Below are positions 8,285 to 18,925 of a stretch of 64,000 nucleotides of DNA, piece after piece. A program made the translations under genes and the position numbers. Within the stretch, counting starts at the first letter, position 1. Each line of letters opens with the position of its first letter. The notes below the pieces were generated by a model, which did not search any database, was not told the origin of the DNA, and saw nothing but the letters and a program-made list of their open reading frames with translations. This stretch comes from Bradyrhizobium sp. WBOS07 (GTDB taxonomy: Bacteria > Pseudomonadota > Alphaproteobacteria > Rhizobiales > Xanthobacteraceae), in assembly GCF_024585165.1 (NCBI RefSeq), contig NZ_CP029008.1:124001-188000 (forward strand), written 5' to 3'.

Positions 8285-11053
8285 CTACTCCGCCGCGTCC
8301 CGCAGCTCCACCCGCTCGGCCCTGGCCGCGCAGAATTTGAACTCCGGGATCTTGCCGAACGGGTCGAGCGCGGGGTTGGTGAGCAGGTTCGCGGCTGCTT
8401 CCGCGTAGCAGAACGGCATGAACACCATGTTCTCCGGCACGTCGCGGTCGGAGCGGACCTTGACCTCGACTGCGCCGCGGCGGGTCTCCAGGCGGATGAA
8501 ATCGCCGGGCGCGAGCTGCTTTCTGCGCATGTCCTTTGGCGACATGAAGGCGACCGCCTCGGGCTCGATCTGGTCGAGCACCTGGGCGCGGCGGGTCATC
8601 GAGCCGGTGTGCCAATGCTCCAGCACGCGGCCGGTCGAGAGCACCATCGGATATTCGTCGTCCGGAATCTCGTCCGGCGGGATGACCTTGGCCGGCACGA
8701 TCTTGCCGCGGCCGCTCGCGGTCGGAAAGCCCGTGGTGAAGATGATCTCGTTGCCGGGCTTGTCCGGCGCGTCGACCGGATAGGTCACCGCGCCTTCGCG
8801 CACCAGCCGCTCCCAGGTGATGTTCTTCAGCGACGGCATCAGCTGCGCCATCTCGGTGAAGACGTCGCCGGGGCCGGAATAATTCCACGGCAGGCCCATG
8901 CGCTTGCCGATCTCCTGGATGATCCAGAGATCCTGCCGCGCATCGCCGGGCGGCTTGATCACCTGGCGCGCGAGCTGCACGCGGCGATCGGTGTTGGTGA
9001 ACGAGCCGTCCTTCTCCGCAAAGGCCGAGGCCGGCAGGATCACGTCGGCGTGGAACGCGGTCTCGGTGACGAAGAGATCCTGCACCACGAGATGATCGAG
9101 CATGGCGAGCGCGTGGCGCGCGTGCTGCAGATCGGGATCCGACATCGCGGGGTTCTCGCCCTCGATATACATGCCCTTGATCTCGCCGGCATGGATCGCG
9201 TTCATGATCTCGACCACGGTCAGGCCGCGGACGGGATCGAGATCCTGTTGCCAGAGCTTTTCGAAGCTGCTGCGCAGATCGTCGCGGCTCACCGGCTGAT
9301 AATCCGGCAGGAACATCGGGATCAGGCCGGCGTCGGAGGCGCCCTGCACGTTGTTCTGGCCGCGCAGCGGATGCAGGCCGGTGCCGGGACGGCCGACCTG
9401 GCCGGTGATCAGCGCCAGCGCGATCAGGCAGCGCGCATTGTCGGTGCCGTGGACGTGCTGGCTGATGCCCATGCCCCAGAAGATGATCGACGACTTCGCT
9501 CGCGCATAGGTGCGCGCCACTTCGCGCAGCGTCTGCGCCGGGATGCCGCAGATCGGCTCCATCTTCTCCGGCGTGAACTCCTTGATCTTCTCCTTGAGGT
9601 CCTCGAAACCTTCGGTGTAGCCGGCGATGTACTGGTCGTCGGTGAGGCCTTCGGTGATGATCGTGTTGATCATCGCGTTCAGCATGGCGACGTCGGAGCC
9701 CGGCTTGAACTGCAGATGCTTGGTCGCGTGACGCGACAACGTCTGCCTGCGCGGGTCCATCACGAACAGTTTTGCGCCGTTCTGCTTCACCGCGTTCTTG
9801 ATGAAGGTCGCGGCGACCGGATGGTTCACGGTCGGGTTGGCGCCGATCACGATGATGACTTCGGCGTCCATCGCCGCGGCGAACGGCGCCGACACCGCGC
9901 CCGAGCTCAGGCCTTCGAACAGCGCCGCGACCGACGAGGCGTGGCACAGTCGGGTGCAATGATCGACATTGTTGGAGCCGAAGCCGGTGCGCACCAGCTT
10001 CTGGAACAGATAGGCCTCTTCGTTCGAGCCCTTGGCCGAGCCGAAGCCCGCCAGCGCCTTCACACCCTTCTCGTCGCGGATCTTGACCAGGCCCTTGGCG
10101 GCGATGTCGAGCGCTTCGTCCCAGCTCGCCTCGCGGAAATGGGTGAAAGGGTTGGCCGGATCGACCTGATCGTTGGCATCCTTCTTCGCATTCGGCAGTC
10201 GCACCAGCGGCTTGGTCAGGCGATGCGGATGGTGGATGTAGTCGAAGCCGAAACGGCCCTTGACGCAGAGACGATTGTGATTGGCGGGGCCGTCGCGGCC
10301 TTCCGCATAGATCACCTTCTCGTCCTTGACCTCGTAGGTGACCTGGCAGCCGACGCCGCAGAACGGACACAGCGAGTCCACCTTCTTGTCGGCGTAGGTG
10401 ACGCGGGTCTGCTTCTCGTCCAGCATCACGGCGGGCATCAAGGCGCCGGTCGGGCAGGCCTGCACGCATTCGCCGCAGGCGACGCAGGTGGACTCGCCCA
10501 TGGGATCGTCGAAGTCGAACACGATTTTCGAGCCGTGACTACGATAAGCCATGCCGATGACGTCGTTGACCTGAACCTCGCGGCAGGCGCGCACGCACAG
10601 ACCGCACTGGATGCAGGCATCGAGATTGACGCGCATCGCCGGATGGCTGGCGTCGGTCGCCCAGCGCTCGGCCGCGGGAAAGCGGCTCTCGGTCACGCCC
10701 GTGGTCTCGGCCCAGTGCCAGAATTTTGAATCCGGATCGTGGCTGGTCTCACGCGCCGGCTGGTCGGCGACGAGCAGCTCCATCACCATCTTCTGCGCCG
10801 ACACCGCCCGCGCGCTCTCGGTCTTCACCTTCATGCCGACCGACGGCGTGCGCTTGCAGGACGCCGCCAGCACACGCTCGCCCTCGATCTCGACCATGCA
10901 GGCGCGGCAATTGCCGTCGGGGCGATAGTCGGGCGCCGGCGAATAACACAAATGGGGAATCTCGCGGCCCTGACGCATGGCCACCTGCCAGATGGTCTCG
11001 CCGGGTTTAGCCTCGACCTGCTTGCCATCGAGCTCGAACGTAATCTTGGTCAT
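8285..11053 (-). CDS. fdhA: NAD-dependent formate dehydrogenase, alpha (catalytic) subunit
   Basis: A 922-residue molybdopterin oxidoreductase that oxidises formate to CO2. Domains in order: a [2Fe-2S] ferredoxin domain (residues 1-80, cysteines 36, 49, 52, 66), a His-Cys cluster region, two [4Fe-4S] motifs (CIQCGLCVRAC at about 147 and CVACGECVQAC at about 190), the MGD-domain [4Fe-4S] (CPFCGVGC at 229), and the catalytic domain. In CTRLCHASSV, Cys370-His371 aligns with the selenocysteine-histidine pair of E. coli FdhF, so this is a cysteine enzyme. It overlaps the beta-subunit gene by 4 bp. The two-subunit layout resembles Methylobacterium FDH1, a tungsten enzyme; the metal here is not proven. 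Confidence 0.95.
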   Translation of the reverse strand: MTKITFELDGKQVEAKPGETIWQVAMRQGREIPHLCYSPAPDYRPDGNCRACMVEIEGERVLAASCKRTPSVGMKVKTESARAVSAQKMVMELLVADQPARETSHDPDSKFWHWAETTGVTESRFPAAERWATDASHPAMRVNLDACIQCGLCVRACREVQVNDVIGMAYRSHGSKIVFDFDDPMGESTCVACGECVQACPTGALMPAVMLDEKQTRVTYADKKVDSLCPFCGVGCQVTYEVKDEKVIYAEGRDGPANHNRLCVKGRFGFDYIHHPHRLTKPLVRLPNAKKDANDQVDPANPFTHFREASWDEALDIAAKGLVKIRDEKGVKALAGFGSAKGSNEEAYLFQKLVRTGFGSNNVDHCTRLCHASSVAALFEGLSSGAVSAPFAAAMDAEVIIVIGANPTVNHPVAATFIKNAVKQNGAKLFVMDPRRQTLSRHATKHLQFKPGSDVAMLNAMINTIITEGLTDDQYIAGYTEGFEDLKEKIKEFTPEKMEPICGIPAQTLREVARTYARAKSSIIFWGMGISQHVHGTDNARCLIALALITGQVGRPGTGLHPLRGQNNVQGASDAGLIPMFLPDYQPVSRDDLRSSFEKLWQQDLDPVRGLTVVEIMNAIHAGEIKGMYIEGENPAMSDPDLQHARHALAMLDHLVVQDLFVTETAFHADVILPASAFAEKDGSFTNTDRRVQLARQVIKPPGDARQDLWIIQEIGKRMGLPWNYSGPGDVFTEMAQLMPSLKNITWERLVREGAVTYPVDAPDKPGNEIIFTTGFPTASGRGKIVPAKVIPPDEIPDDEYPMVLSTGRVLEHWHTGSMTRRAQVLDQIEPEAVAFMSPKDMRRKQLAPGDFIRLETRRGAVEVKVRSDRDVPENMVFMPFCYAEAAANLLTNPALDPFGKIPEFKFCAARAERVELRDAAE

Positions 11054-12753
11054 TCGGCCGCTTCCTTGAACTCGTCAGGGAAATATTTGATCACCGAGGA
11101 CAGCGGATTCGATGCCGCCTGTCCGAGCCCGCAGATCGAGGCGTCGCGCATCGCCTGGCTCAATTCGTCCAGCAACGCCCGGTTCCAAACCGGCTTTTGC
11201 ATCAGCTGCGCCGCCTTCTGGGTTCCGACGCGGCACGGTGTGCATTGGCCGCAGCTCTCGTCCTCGAAGAATTTCATCAGGTTCAGCGCCGCCGCGCGCA
11301 CGCTGTCCTTTTGCGACAGGACTACGATCGCGGCAGAGCCGATGAAGCAGCCGTATTTCTCCAGCGTGCCGAAATCGAGCGGGATGTCGTCCATCGATGC
11401 CGGCAGAATGCCGCCGGACGCACCGCCTGGGAGATAGGCGTAGAACTGATGGCCGTCGGCCATGCCGCCGCAATATTCGTCGATCAGCTCGCGCACGGTG
11501 ATGCCGGCTGGCGCGAGCTTCATGCCGGGATTCTTGACCCGCCCCGAGACCGAGAAGCTGCGCAGGCCGTGCCGCTCGTGCCGGCCGTGGCCCTTCCACC
11601 AGTCGGCGCCCTTCTCGACGATGTCGCGCACCCACCACAGCGTCTCGATGTTGTTGATCAGCGTCGGCAGGCCGAACAGGCCGACCTGGAACGGGTAAGG
11701 CGGCTTGTGCCGGGGCAGGCCGCGCTTGCCTTCGATACTCTCGAGCAGCGAGGATTCCTCGCCGCAAATATAGGCGCCGGCGCCGCGGCGCATATGCAGC
11801 GTCGGTCCGCCCGGCGGCAGCTTTGCGATCTCGCGCTCCAGGATCTCGCGCGAGGCCGGATATTCGTCGCGCAGATAGATGTAGACGTCGGAGGCCTGTA
11901 CCACATGCGCGCCGATCAGCATGCCCTCGATGAATCGGTGCGGGTCGCTTTCGAGGTAATAGCGGTCCTTGAACGTGCCGGGCTCGCCCTCGTCGCCGTT
12001 GATCGCCATCAGCCGCGGACCGGGCTCGCCGAGCACGGCGCGCCATTTGCGCCCCGTGGGGAAGCCGGCGCCGCCGAGCCCGCGCAGCGAGGCGTCGTCG
12101 AGCGACTTCAACAGGTCGTCGGTCGACAGCTCGCCCGAGCGCAGGCGGCCCAGCAGCTTGTAGCCGCCGCCGGCGACATAGGCATCGTAGCCGACATAGT
12201 TGGGCAGATGGGCGTGGGTGTCGCCGCCTTTCGCGGCGGCCATCACCTTCGCCACCGTCGCATGATCGACGAAGTGGTGACCGACCTCCGCAGCAGGCGC
12301 GGTATCGCAGCGCCCAACGCAGGGCGCGCGCACGACGCGGATGCCGGGACCTGACGCGCTTTGCAGGTCCTGAAGCAGCTTCTCGCCGCCGAGCATCGCA
12401 CAGGTCAGGGAGTCGCAGACGCGGATCGTCAGCGGCGCGATGTCAGGCTCGCCCTCCTTCACCACGTCGAAATGTGCATAGAAGGTCGCCGTCTCGAACA
12501 CTTCGGCGAAGGCGAGCTTCATCTCGTCGGCGAGCGCCGCCAGATGCGCAGCCGAGATCTGGTGATATTTGTCCTGGATCAGGTGCAGATATTCGATCAA
12601 CAGATCGCGGCGCCGCGGCCGGTCGCCAAGCAGCTGCTCGATCTCGTGCGCGGCGGTCGGATCGACCTGGCGCCCCTTGGGCGTAGCCTTGGCGCGCCGG
12701 CGCCCCTCACCGGGATGCTCGAATGGGCGGACCTCATGCACGTCGTGGCTCAT
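11050..12753 (-). CDS. fdhB: NAD-dependent formate dehydrogenase, beta subunit (fused NuoE-NuoF type)
   Basis: A 567-residue diaphorase subunit that passes electrons from the alpha subunit to NAD+. The first 170 residues are a NuoE/FdsG-like [2Fe-2S] domain (cysteines in RVCDSLTC and APCVGRC). The rest is NuoF/FdsB-like, with GLGGAGFPTGRKW and INGDEGEPGTFKDR for NADH/FMN binding and a [4Fe-4S] motif (ESCGQCTPCRVGT plus a later Cys in SICGLG). In FdsABG enzymes these are two proteins; the fusion matches the beta subunit of FDH1-type enzymes. It is the first gene of the fdhBA operon. Two dyads lie just upstream at 12776-12818. Confidence 0.93.
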   Translation of the reverse strand: MSHDVHEVRPFEHPGEGRRRAKATPKGRQVDPTAAHEIEQLLGDRPRRRDLLIEYLHLIQDKYHQISAAHLAALADEMKLAFAEVFETATFYAHFDVVKEGEPDIAPLTIRVCDSLTCAMLGGEKLLQDLQSASGPGIRVVRAPCVGRCDTAPAAEVGHHFVDHATVAKVMAAAKGGDTHAHLPNYVGYDAYVAGGGYKLLGRLRSGELSTDDLLKSLDDASLRGLGGAGFPTGRKWRAVLGEPGPRLMAINGDEGEPGTFKDRYYLESDPHRFIEGMLIGAHVVQASDVYIYLRDEYPASREILEREIAKLPPGGPTLHMRRGAGAYICGEESSLLESIEGKRGLPRHKPPYPFQVGLFGLPTLINNIETLWWVRDIVEKGADWWKGHGRHERHGLRSFSVSGRVKNPGMKLAPAGITVRELIDEYCGGMADGHQFYAYLPGGASGGILPASMDDIPLDFGTLEKYGCFIGSAAIVVLSQKDSVRAAALNLMKFFEDESCGQCTPCRVGTQKAAQLMQKPVWNRALLDELSQAMRDASICGLGQAASNPLSSVIKYFPDEFKEAAE

Positions 12754-12775
12754 CGATTCGTCTCGATCTCGTCTT

Positions 12776-12818
12776 TAGAACAGGTCCAGTTCTAGCTCTT
12801 GGCATGCCAGATGCCAAG
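12776..12818. promoter_or_regulatory. Two adjacent dyads upstream of fdhB
   Basis: TAGAAC-AGGTCCA-GTTCTA (12776-12794) has 6-bp perfect arms. CTTGGCAT (12798-12805) and ATGCCAAG (12811-12818) form an 8-bp dyad with a 5-bp spacer. Both lie 23-65 bp before the fdhB start, where an operator would be expected. The second has the TTGGC...GCCAA form seen in some LysR-type and related sites. No regulator gene of that type is in the window. Confidence 0.4.
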
Positions 12819-13029
12819 AAAATTATCATGCTCGCCGAAGCAGTTAACAGCAGTCCAAAAGCCAGCCTGGATCGCTGCCCGGACAAGGCCTTGCGTTCAT
12901 CCAACGCGCCAATCGATAGAACGAAGCCTGAATTGGTCCGGAGATCAATAAAGGCTTCCTATGCTGCGATAGCGAAGTCGTATCGAACTTCGCTCCGAGA
13001 CTACACGTGCCCCTTTACAAGCAATGAGC
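12819..13029. other. Intergenic region between fdhB and oxlT
   Basis: With the flanking sites this is part of a 321-bp gap. It is less GC-rich than its surroundings, and I see no convincing gene in either strand. It presumably holds the fdhBA promoter. Confidence 0.4.
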
Positions 13030-13058
13030 TGCTGGAGCGCGCTTGGCGCGCTCCAGCA
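13030..13058 (-). terminator. Strong hairpin downstream of oxlT
   Basis: TGCTGGAGCGCGC and GCGCGCTCCAGCA are perfect 13-bp arms around a 3-nt loop, 17 nt after the oxlT stop codon. No U-run follows on the minus strand. It is most likely a transcript end or stability hairpin. Confidence 0.6.
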
Positions 13059-13074
13059 CGCGATGAATGTGCGA

Positions 13075-14727
13075 TCAGAAGATCTTGACCGCGCTTTCCA
13101 GCGTCTTCCAGACACCCCAGGCCAGCGGCACGCCGACGAAGGCCCAGAACATTGCGGCACGGGCGTCCAGACCGCCCTTGCCGATGCCGAACGAGCCGTG
13201 CTGGATCGACGCCGCGCTCTTGGCGCTCGCCGCCTGCAATCTGGCGACCTCCTCCTGGCTCATGTTCCACTTCGGATCGACCGGCTTGATCATGTAATTG
13301 CAGATCAGACCGGCGATCAGCATGGCGCACAGGATGTACATGGTCGTGTTGTAGAGCTGATCGCGTGGCACGCCGGCAGCGAGCTGGAACTCGCGGATGT
13401 AGTTGACCACCACGGGACCGATGATTCCGGCCGTCGACCAGGCCGTCAGCAGCCGGCCATGGATGGCGCCGACGAACTGGGTTCCGAACATGTCGGCCAG
13501 ATAGGCCGGCACCGTGGCGAAGCCGCCGCCATACATCGACAGGATGATGCCGAAGCCGAGCACGAACAGCAATTTCGAGCCCATCGCCGCGAAGGTGGGC
13601 GCCAGCGCGTAGAGCACGATGCCGAGGATGAAGAACGTGTAGTAGGTGTTCTTGCGTCCCATGAGGTCGGACATCGAGGCCCAGAAGAAGCGGCCGCCGA
13701 TATTGAACAGCGACAGCAGACCGGCAAATCCGGCGGCGATCGCTGCGATCGCAGCCTTCTGCTCACCCGAAAGCTGGCTGAAGCTCAGCTCCGGATGCCC
13801 GATCAGCTTACCGGCGAAGATCTCCTGGAGCATGGGCGAGGCCATGCCGATCACGCCGATGCCGGCCGAGACGTTCAAGCAGAGCACCCACCAGATCAGC
13901 CAGAATTGCGGCGTCTTGTGCGCGTTGTTGAGGTGCACATGGTGCTCGGTGATCATCGACTTTTTCTCGCTCGGCGGCGTCCAGCCCTCGGGCTGCCAGC
14001 CGGGCGGCGTCACCCGATACGAGAAGGCGCCGATCGTCATGAAGACGAAATAGATCACCCCCATCACGACGAAGGTCTGCCAGACTCCGACGTCGCTCGC
14101 GCTCTTGAAGTAATTGATCAGGAGATTGGCGAGCGGCGCGCCGATCATCGCACCACCGCCAAAGCCCATGATGGCCATGCCCGTCGCCATGCCGCGGCGA
14201 TCGGGGAACCATTTGATCAACGTCGACACCGGCGAGATGTAGCCGAGGCCGAGCCCGATGCCGCCGATGACGCCGGCCCCGAGCCACATGATCCAGAGCT
14301 GATGGACATAGATTCCGAAAGCGCCGACCAACAGGCCCCCGCCCCAGCACAGCGCCGCAACGAAGCCGGCCTTGCGCGGGCCGGCACGCTCCAGCCAGCC
14401 GCCCCAGATCGCGGCGGAGACGCCGAGCAGCACGAAGAACAGCGTGTACATCCAGCCGAGGCTTGCGACCTTCCAGTCGCAAGTGGTGGTGAACAGCTCC
14501 TGCCACAGCGAGATGTCGGCGCAGGCCTTGCTCTGCGAGATGCCGATCGCGCGCGACAGCGGCAGCCAGAACACCGAGAAGCCGTAGGCCATGCCGATGC
14601 AGAGATGGATGCACAGCGCGGCCGGCGGCACCAGCCAGCGATTGAAACCGGCCTTCGCGATCGTGCGTTCACGATCGAGCAAGCCGGGAGCACCAACCGG
14701 TGCATAGACGGTATCGGCAGTCGTCAT
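13075..14727 (-). CDS. oxlT: Oxalate/formate antiporter (MFS, OFA family)
   Basis: A 550-residue major-facilitator protein with about 12 membrane helices that fits the oxalate:formate antiporter family. Typical stretches are GMAYGFSVFWLPLSRAIG, the loop WFPDRRGMATGMAIMGFGGG and GGRFFWASMSDLMGRKN. It would import oxalate and export formate, or move formate. I chose the ATG at 14727 because GGAGG lies 8 nt upstream; an in-frame ATG two codons earlier sits too close to that site. The gene follows a sigma54 promoter at 14967-14982 and lies between the two-component genes and the formate dehydrogenase. No oxalyl-CoA decarboxylase or formyl-CoA transferase is in the window. Confidence 0.85.
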   Translation of the reverse strand: MTTADTVYAPVGAPGLLDRERTIAKAGFNRWLVPPAALCIHLCIGMAYGFSVFWLPLSRAIGISQSKACADISLWQELFTTTCDWKVASLGWMYTLFFVLLGVSAAIWGGWLERAGPRKAGFVAALCWGGGLLVGAFGIYVHQLWIMWLGAGVIGGIGLGLGYISPVSTLIKWFPDRRGMATGMAIMGFGGGAMIGAPLANLLINYFKSASDVGVWQTFVVMGVIYFVFMTIGAFSYRVTPPGWQPEGWTPPSEKKSMITEHHVHLNNAHKTPQFWLIWWVLCLNVSAGIGVIGMASPMLQEIFAGKLIGHPELSFSQLSGEQKAAIAAIAAGFAGLLSLFNIGGRFFWASMSDLMGRKNTYYTFFILGIVLYALAPTFAAMGSKLLFVLGFGIILSMYGGGFATVPAYLADMFGTQFVGAIHGRLLTAWSTAGIIGPVVVNYIREFQLAAGVPRDQLYNTTMYILCAMLIAGLICNYMIKPVDPKWNMSQEEVARLQAASAKSAASIQHGSFGIGKGGLDARAAMFWAFVGVPLAWGVWKTLESAVKIF

Positions 14728-14773
14728 CAACATTTCCTCCCAAGCGCGGCCTTTGCGGGCACATCGGTTTAAG

Positions 14774-14813
14774 ACCGGTCGCGTGCGGGGCTTGGCAGCC
14801 GCGCATGACCGGT
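14774..14813 (-). promoter_or_regulatory. Stem-loop in the oxlT 5' leader
   Basis: Two copies of the palindrome GACCGGTC (14773-14780 and 14807-14814) extend into an imperfect 15-bp inverted repeat. It lies in the roughly 228-nt leader between the predicted sigma54 start point and the oxlT start codon. It could be a leader hairpin or a protein site. No known riboswitch was recognised. Confidence 0.3.
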
Positions 14814-14966
14814 CGGATTTCATGCCGAAGTGGAATCGTCTGGCGCGCATCGCCTCATGTGCGCCGAGCAAGCAACTGGTCGCGGGCGATGTCTCTTCGC
14901 TTCGCAAGCAGCGTTGCAGCGACGGCTATGCGCCCTCGTCCCCCCTCAACACCCTGTCTTGAGATG

Positions 14967-14982
14967 AGCAACGCGCGTGCCA
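14967..14982 (-). promoter_or_regulatory. Sigma54 (-24/-12) promoter of oxlT
   Basis: On the minus strand the sequence reads TGGCACGCGCGTTGCT, a perfect match to the RpoN consensus TGGCACG-N4-TTGCW. It points toward oxlT, and transcription would begin near 14955. Sigma54 promoters need an enhancer-binding AAA+ activator; one is encoded by the regulator gene at 17089-18522, and candidate enhancer sites lie upstream at 15034-15070. Confidence 0.85.
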
Positions 14983-15033
14983 GAAATCACATCGTGATGA
15001 TTCAACGACTTCCCGCAGCGCAATGTGCCGCGC

Positions 15034-15070
15034 CGGACAGAATGTCCGACATCCCGGGACAAAATGTCCG
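15034..15070. promoter_or_regulatory. Tandem dyad enhancer sites for the sigma54 activator
   Basis: Two similar dyads, CGGACA-GAA-TGTCCG (15034-15048) and GGGACA-AAA-TGTCCG (15056-15070), are centred 22 bp apart, about two helical turns, so both face the same side of the DNA. They lie about 60-100 bp upstream of the sigma54 promoter, the usual place for an enhancer, and end just before the stop codon of the kinase gene. Binding by the adjacent response regulator is inferred. Confidence 0.7.
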
Positions 15071-15071
15071 A

Positions 15072-17088
15072 TCAGCTCGCTTCCGGCAGCCACATCGTGA
15101 ATGTGCTTCCGGAACCGAGGTGACTTTCGGCCGTGATCTGCCCGCCCTGGCGCTTGATCAGCGTCTGGCTGATGGAGAGGCCGAGCCCGGTGCCCTGCCG
15201 CCGTTTCGTGGTGTAGAAGGGATCGAAGATCTTCTCGATCACCTCTTCGCTCATGCCGATGCCGGTATCGGCGACCTCGATGGCGACGCCTCGATGGCCG
15301 TCGCGCTCGGCATCGAAGGAGCGGAGCGTCAGGGTCCCGCCATCCGGCATGGCGTGGATCGCGTTGACGATGAGATTGACCAGCACCTGCTGCAGCTCGT
15401 TCCGGTTCATCAGCACGAGCCGATCGGCGCGATCGTCCCTGACCACGGCGATCTCGGTCTTGTTCAGAAGATGCTGCACCAGCGGCAGACAGTCGGAGAT
15501 GACGCTGGCCGGCGCATGGCGCTCGACATAGCCGGCATATTCCTCCGGCCTTGCAAACTGCAACAGCTTGGTCACGATCTGGCTGATGCGGTGAATCTGC
15601 TCGTCGAGCAGGCGAAACTCGACCTTGGCCTTGTCGGCATCGGCTCCGAACACGCTGCGGATGACGTCGAGGTTGCCCTGCATCACCGCGATCGGATTGT
15701 TGATCTCGTGGGCAACGCCGGCGGTGATCTCGCCGATCGCCGCCAGCTTCTCGGACATGACGAGCTGCTTGGTGGTGGCCTCGAGCTTGAGATTGGCGTG
15801 CTCGAGGTCCCGGGTGCGCTCCAGCACGCGGACGTTCAGCTCCTCGTTCCATTCCCGCAGCTGCCGGTCGCGTTCCTGGATCTGGTCGAGCAGGCCGTCG
15901 AGATGAACCGCGACGCGGCCGATCTCGTCACCCGACGCCGGCATCTTGGTGCGGGCGGCCAGGTTGCCGCGCTCCACCTCGGCGATCGTCGCCGTGACGC
16001 GCTCCAGCGGCATGAAGATGGAGCTCGCCCAGCGCAGGAAGATCGGCACGGTCGCGGCGGTGATGGCGATGAAGGCCGCGATGATGATCAGCAAGGTCTG
16101 GTATTTGGCTTCGCTGAACGGCTTCTCCAGAAAGCCGACATAGAGCATGCCGACCCGCTTGCCATAGCTGTCGACCAGCGGCTCGTAGGCGGAGATGTAC
16201 CAGTCATTGACGACGAAGGCGCTGTCGAGCCAGGTGCGCCCCTCGCCCAGCACGGCCGAGCGCACCGCCGCCGACACGCGCGTGCCGAGCGCGCGCCGTC
16301 CCTCGAACAGACGGACGTTCGTCGAGATCCGCACGTCGTCCAGGAACAGCGTCGCGGTGCCCTGGCTGCCCTCCGGCAGGCTCGCGGCGCGATAGACGAG
16401 GTCGTTGATGGTGTCGATGAATTCGAGATTCTGGTTGAGCAGGGTGCCGCCGACCAGCGCCGCGGCGCTGCCGTCGGGCAGCATCGCCCGGCTCGCCGCA
16501 TGCACCACCATGCCGCGCGTCTCCGTGCTGCGGTCGGTCGGCACCGCGTTCGGGGTCGGCACGAGGTCCAATCGCGCGCGCTCGGCCAGGGCCGGCGAAA
16601 TCGCGGCGAGCTCGTCATTGCCGAAAATGTCGACGCCGGTCGCAGCGACCTGGCCCGACAGCGCCGACGTGATGATCGGCCAGTCGCGTCGCGGTTGATG
16701 CTGCAGCGGCGGCGACGAAGCCAGGACCTCGCCGCGATCGTTGGTCAGATACAGGAAGTCGAGACCGATCTCCTTGCGGGTCTCGTCGAGCAGATCCCGC
16801 AAGGAACCGCGCGCATCCGGTGCCAGCACCTCGTGAAAGCGGGCCGACAGGCCGAGCGCGCGGACCTGGACGCCGGTCTTCTCCAGGATGCGGGCGAGAT
16901 ATTGATGGGCGATGGTGAGATCGCCGTTCACCTTGGAGATCAGGGTCGCGTCGAATTTCGCGTTCCAGCGATAGATGGCGACGCCGAGCAGGAGCGGCAG
17001 GATGACCAGCATCGGCAGCAACGCGATCGCAAGCAGCCGGAAGCGGACGGAGCGTCCCCGCACCAGCTCGCCGCTGCGGCCGGCAGCA

Positions 17089-17096
<8 letters not shown>
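15072..17096 (-). CDS. Membrane sensor histidine kinase (Cache-HAMP-HisKA-HATPase)
   Basis: A 674-residue sensor kinase. Helix 1 is at about 19-43, followed by a periplasmic Cache-type sensor region of about 290 residues, helix 2 at about 333-353, a HAMP region with a coiled coil, a HisKA domain with the phospho-accepting His463 in VAHEINNPIA, and an ATPase domain (N box NELQQVLVNLIVNAIHAM, G boxes ADTGIGMSEE and GTGLGLSIS). Its start overlaps the end of the response-regulator gene by 8 bp, so the two are cotranslated. Cache domains of this kind bind small carboxylates; oxalate or formate is a plausible signal because oxlT lies next door. Confidence 0.92.
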
Positions 17097-18522
<1,426 letters not shown>

Positions 18523-18646
18523 GCCCGATGTCTTAGGTTTGAGACCATCCACGCCACAGCCGGCGCCTTTCGCATTGCAGCGAAACCCGGCCGTTCTCCC
18601 CACGGCGCAGCATAGTCAAACGCCGCCGCCGTGAATATGCACCTTT

Positions 18647-18880
18647 CTACGAGCCAGCGCCCTTTTCGACCAGGAACACGATGCGGGCCTCGTTGCGCTC
18701 GGTGATCTCGACCTTGTCGCCGGTCTCGCGGATCAGATTCGGAATGTCAATCACCGACAGGGGATCGGTGCAATGAACCTCGAGCTGATCGCCGGGCTGC
18801 AATGGCTTGAGCGCCTTGCGCGTCTTCAGGGCGGGCAGCGGACACTTCAGTCCGGTGAGATCGAGCATCGTTCTGGTCAT
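18647..18880 (-). CDS. tusA: TusA-family sulfur carrier
   Basis: A 77-residue TusA-like protein with the CPxP motif near its N-terminus (LKCPLPALKTRKAL); the cysteine carries persulfide sulfur. Its place 45 bp after moeA and near fdhD suggests it feeds sulfur to molybdenum-cofactor maturation or to the formate dehydrogenase, as TusA is known to influence in E. coli. A role in tRNA thiolation cannot be excluded. Confidence 0.88.
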   Translation of the reverse strand: MTRTMLDLTGLKCPLPALKTRKALKPLQPGDQLEVHCTDPLSVIDIPNLIRETGDKVEITERNEARIVFLVEKGAGS

Positions 18881-18925
18881 GGGCGCAACATGGCGGGACG
18901 AAGCGATGGCGTCAACGCAAGGCCG

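Noticed and set aside
8252..10729. Very long plus-strand reading frame opposite the formate dehydrogenase alpha gene
   Set aside because: It is antisense to a gene with complete family motifs, and its composition is typical of GC-rich shadow frames. Similar long antisense frames opposite oxlT, the kinase, the GGDEF/EAL gene and the transmembrane cyclase were dropped for the same reason.
12776..12794. GAAC-N7-GTTC read as a LexA (SOS) box
   Set aside because: The alphaproteobacterial LexA box is a direct repeat (GTTC-N7-GTTC), while this is an inverted repeat, and no SOS gene is downstream.
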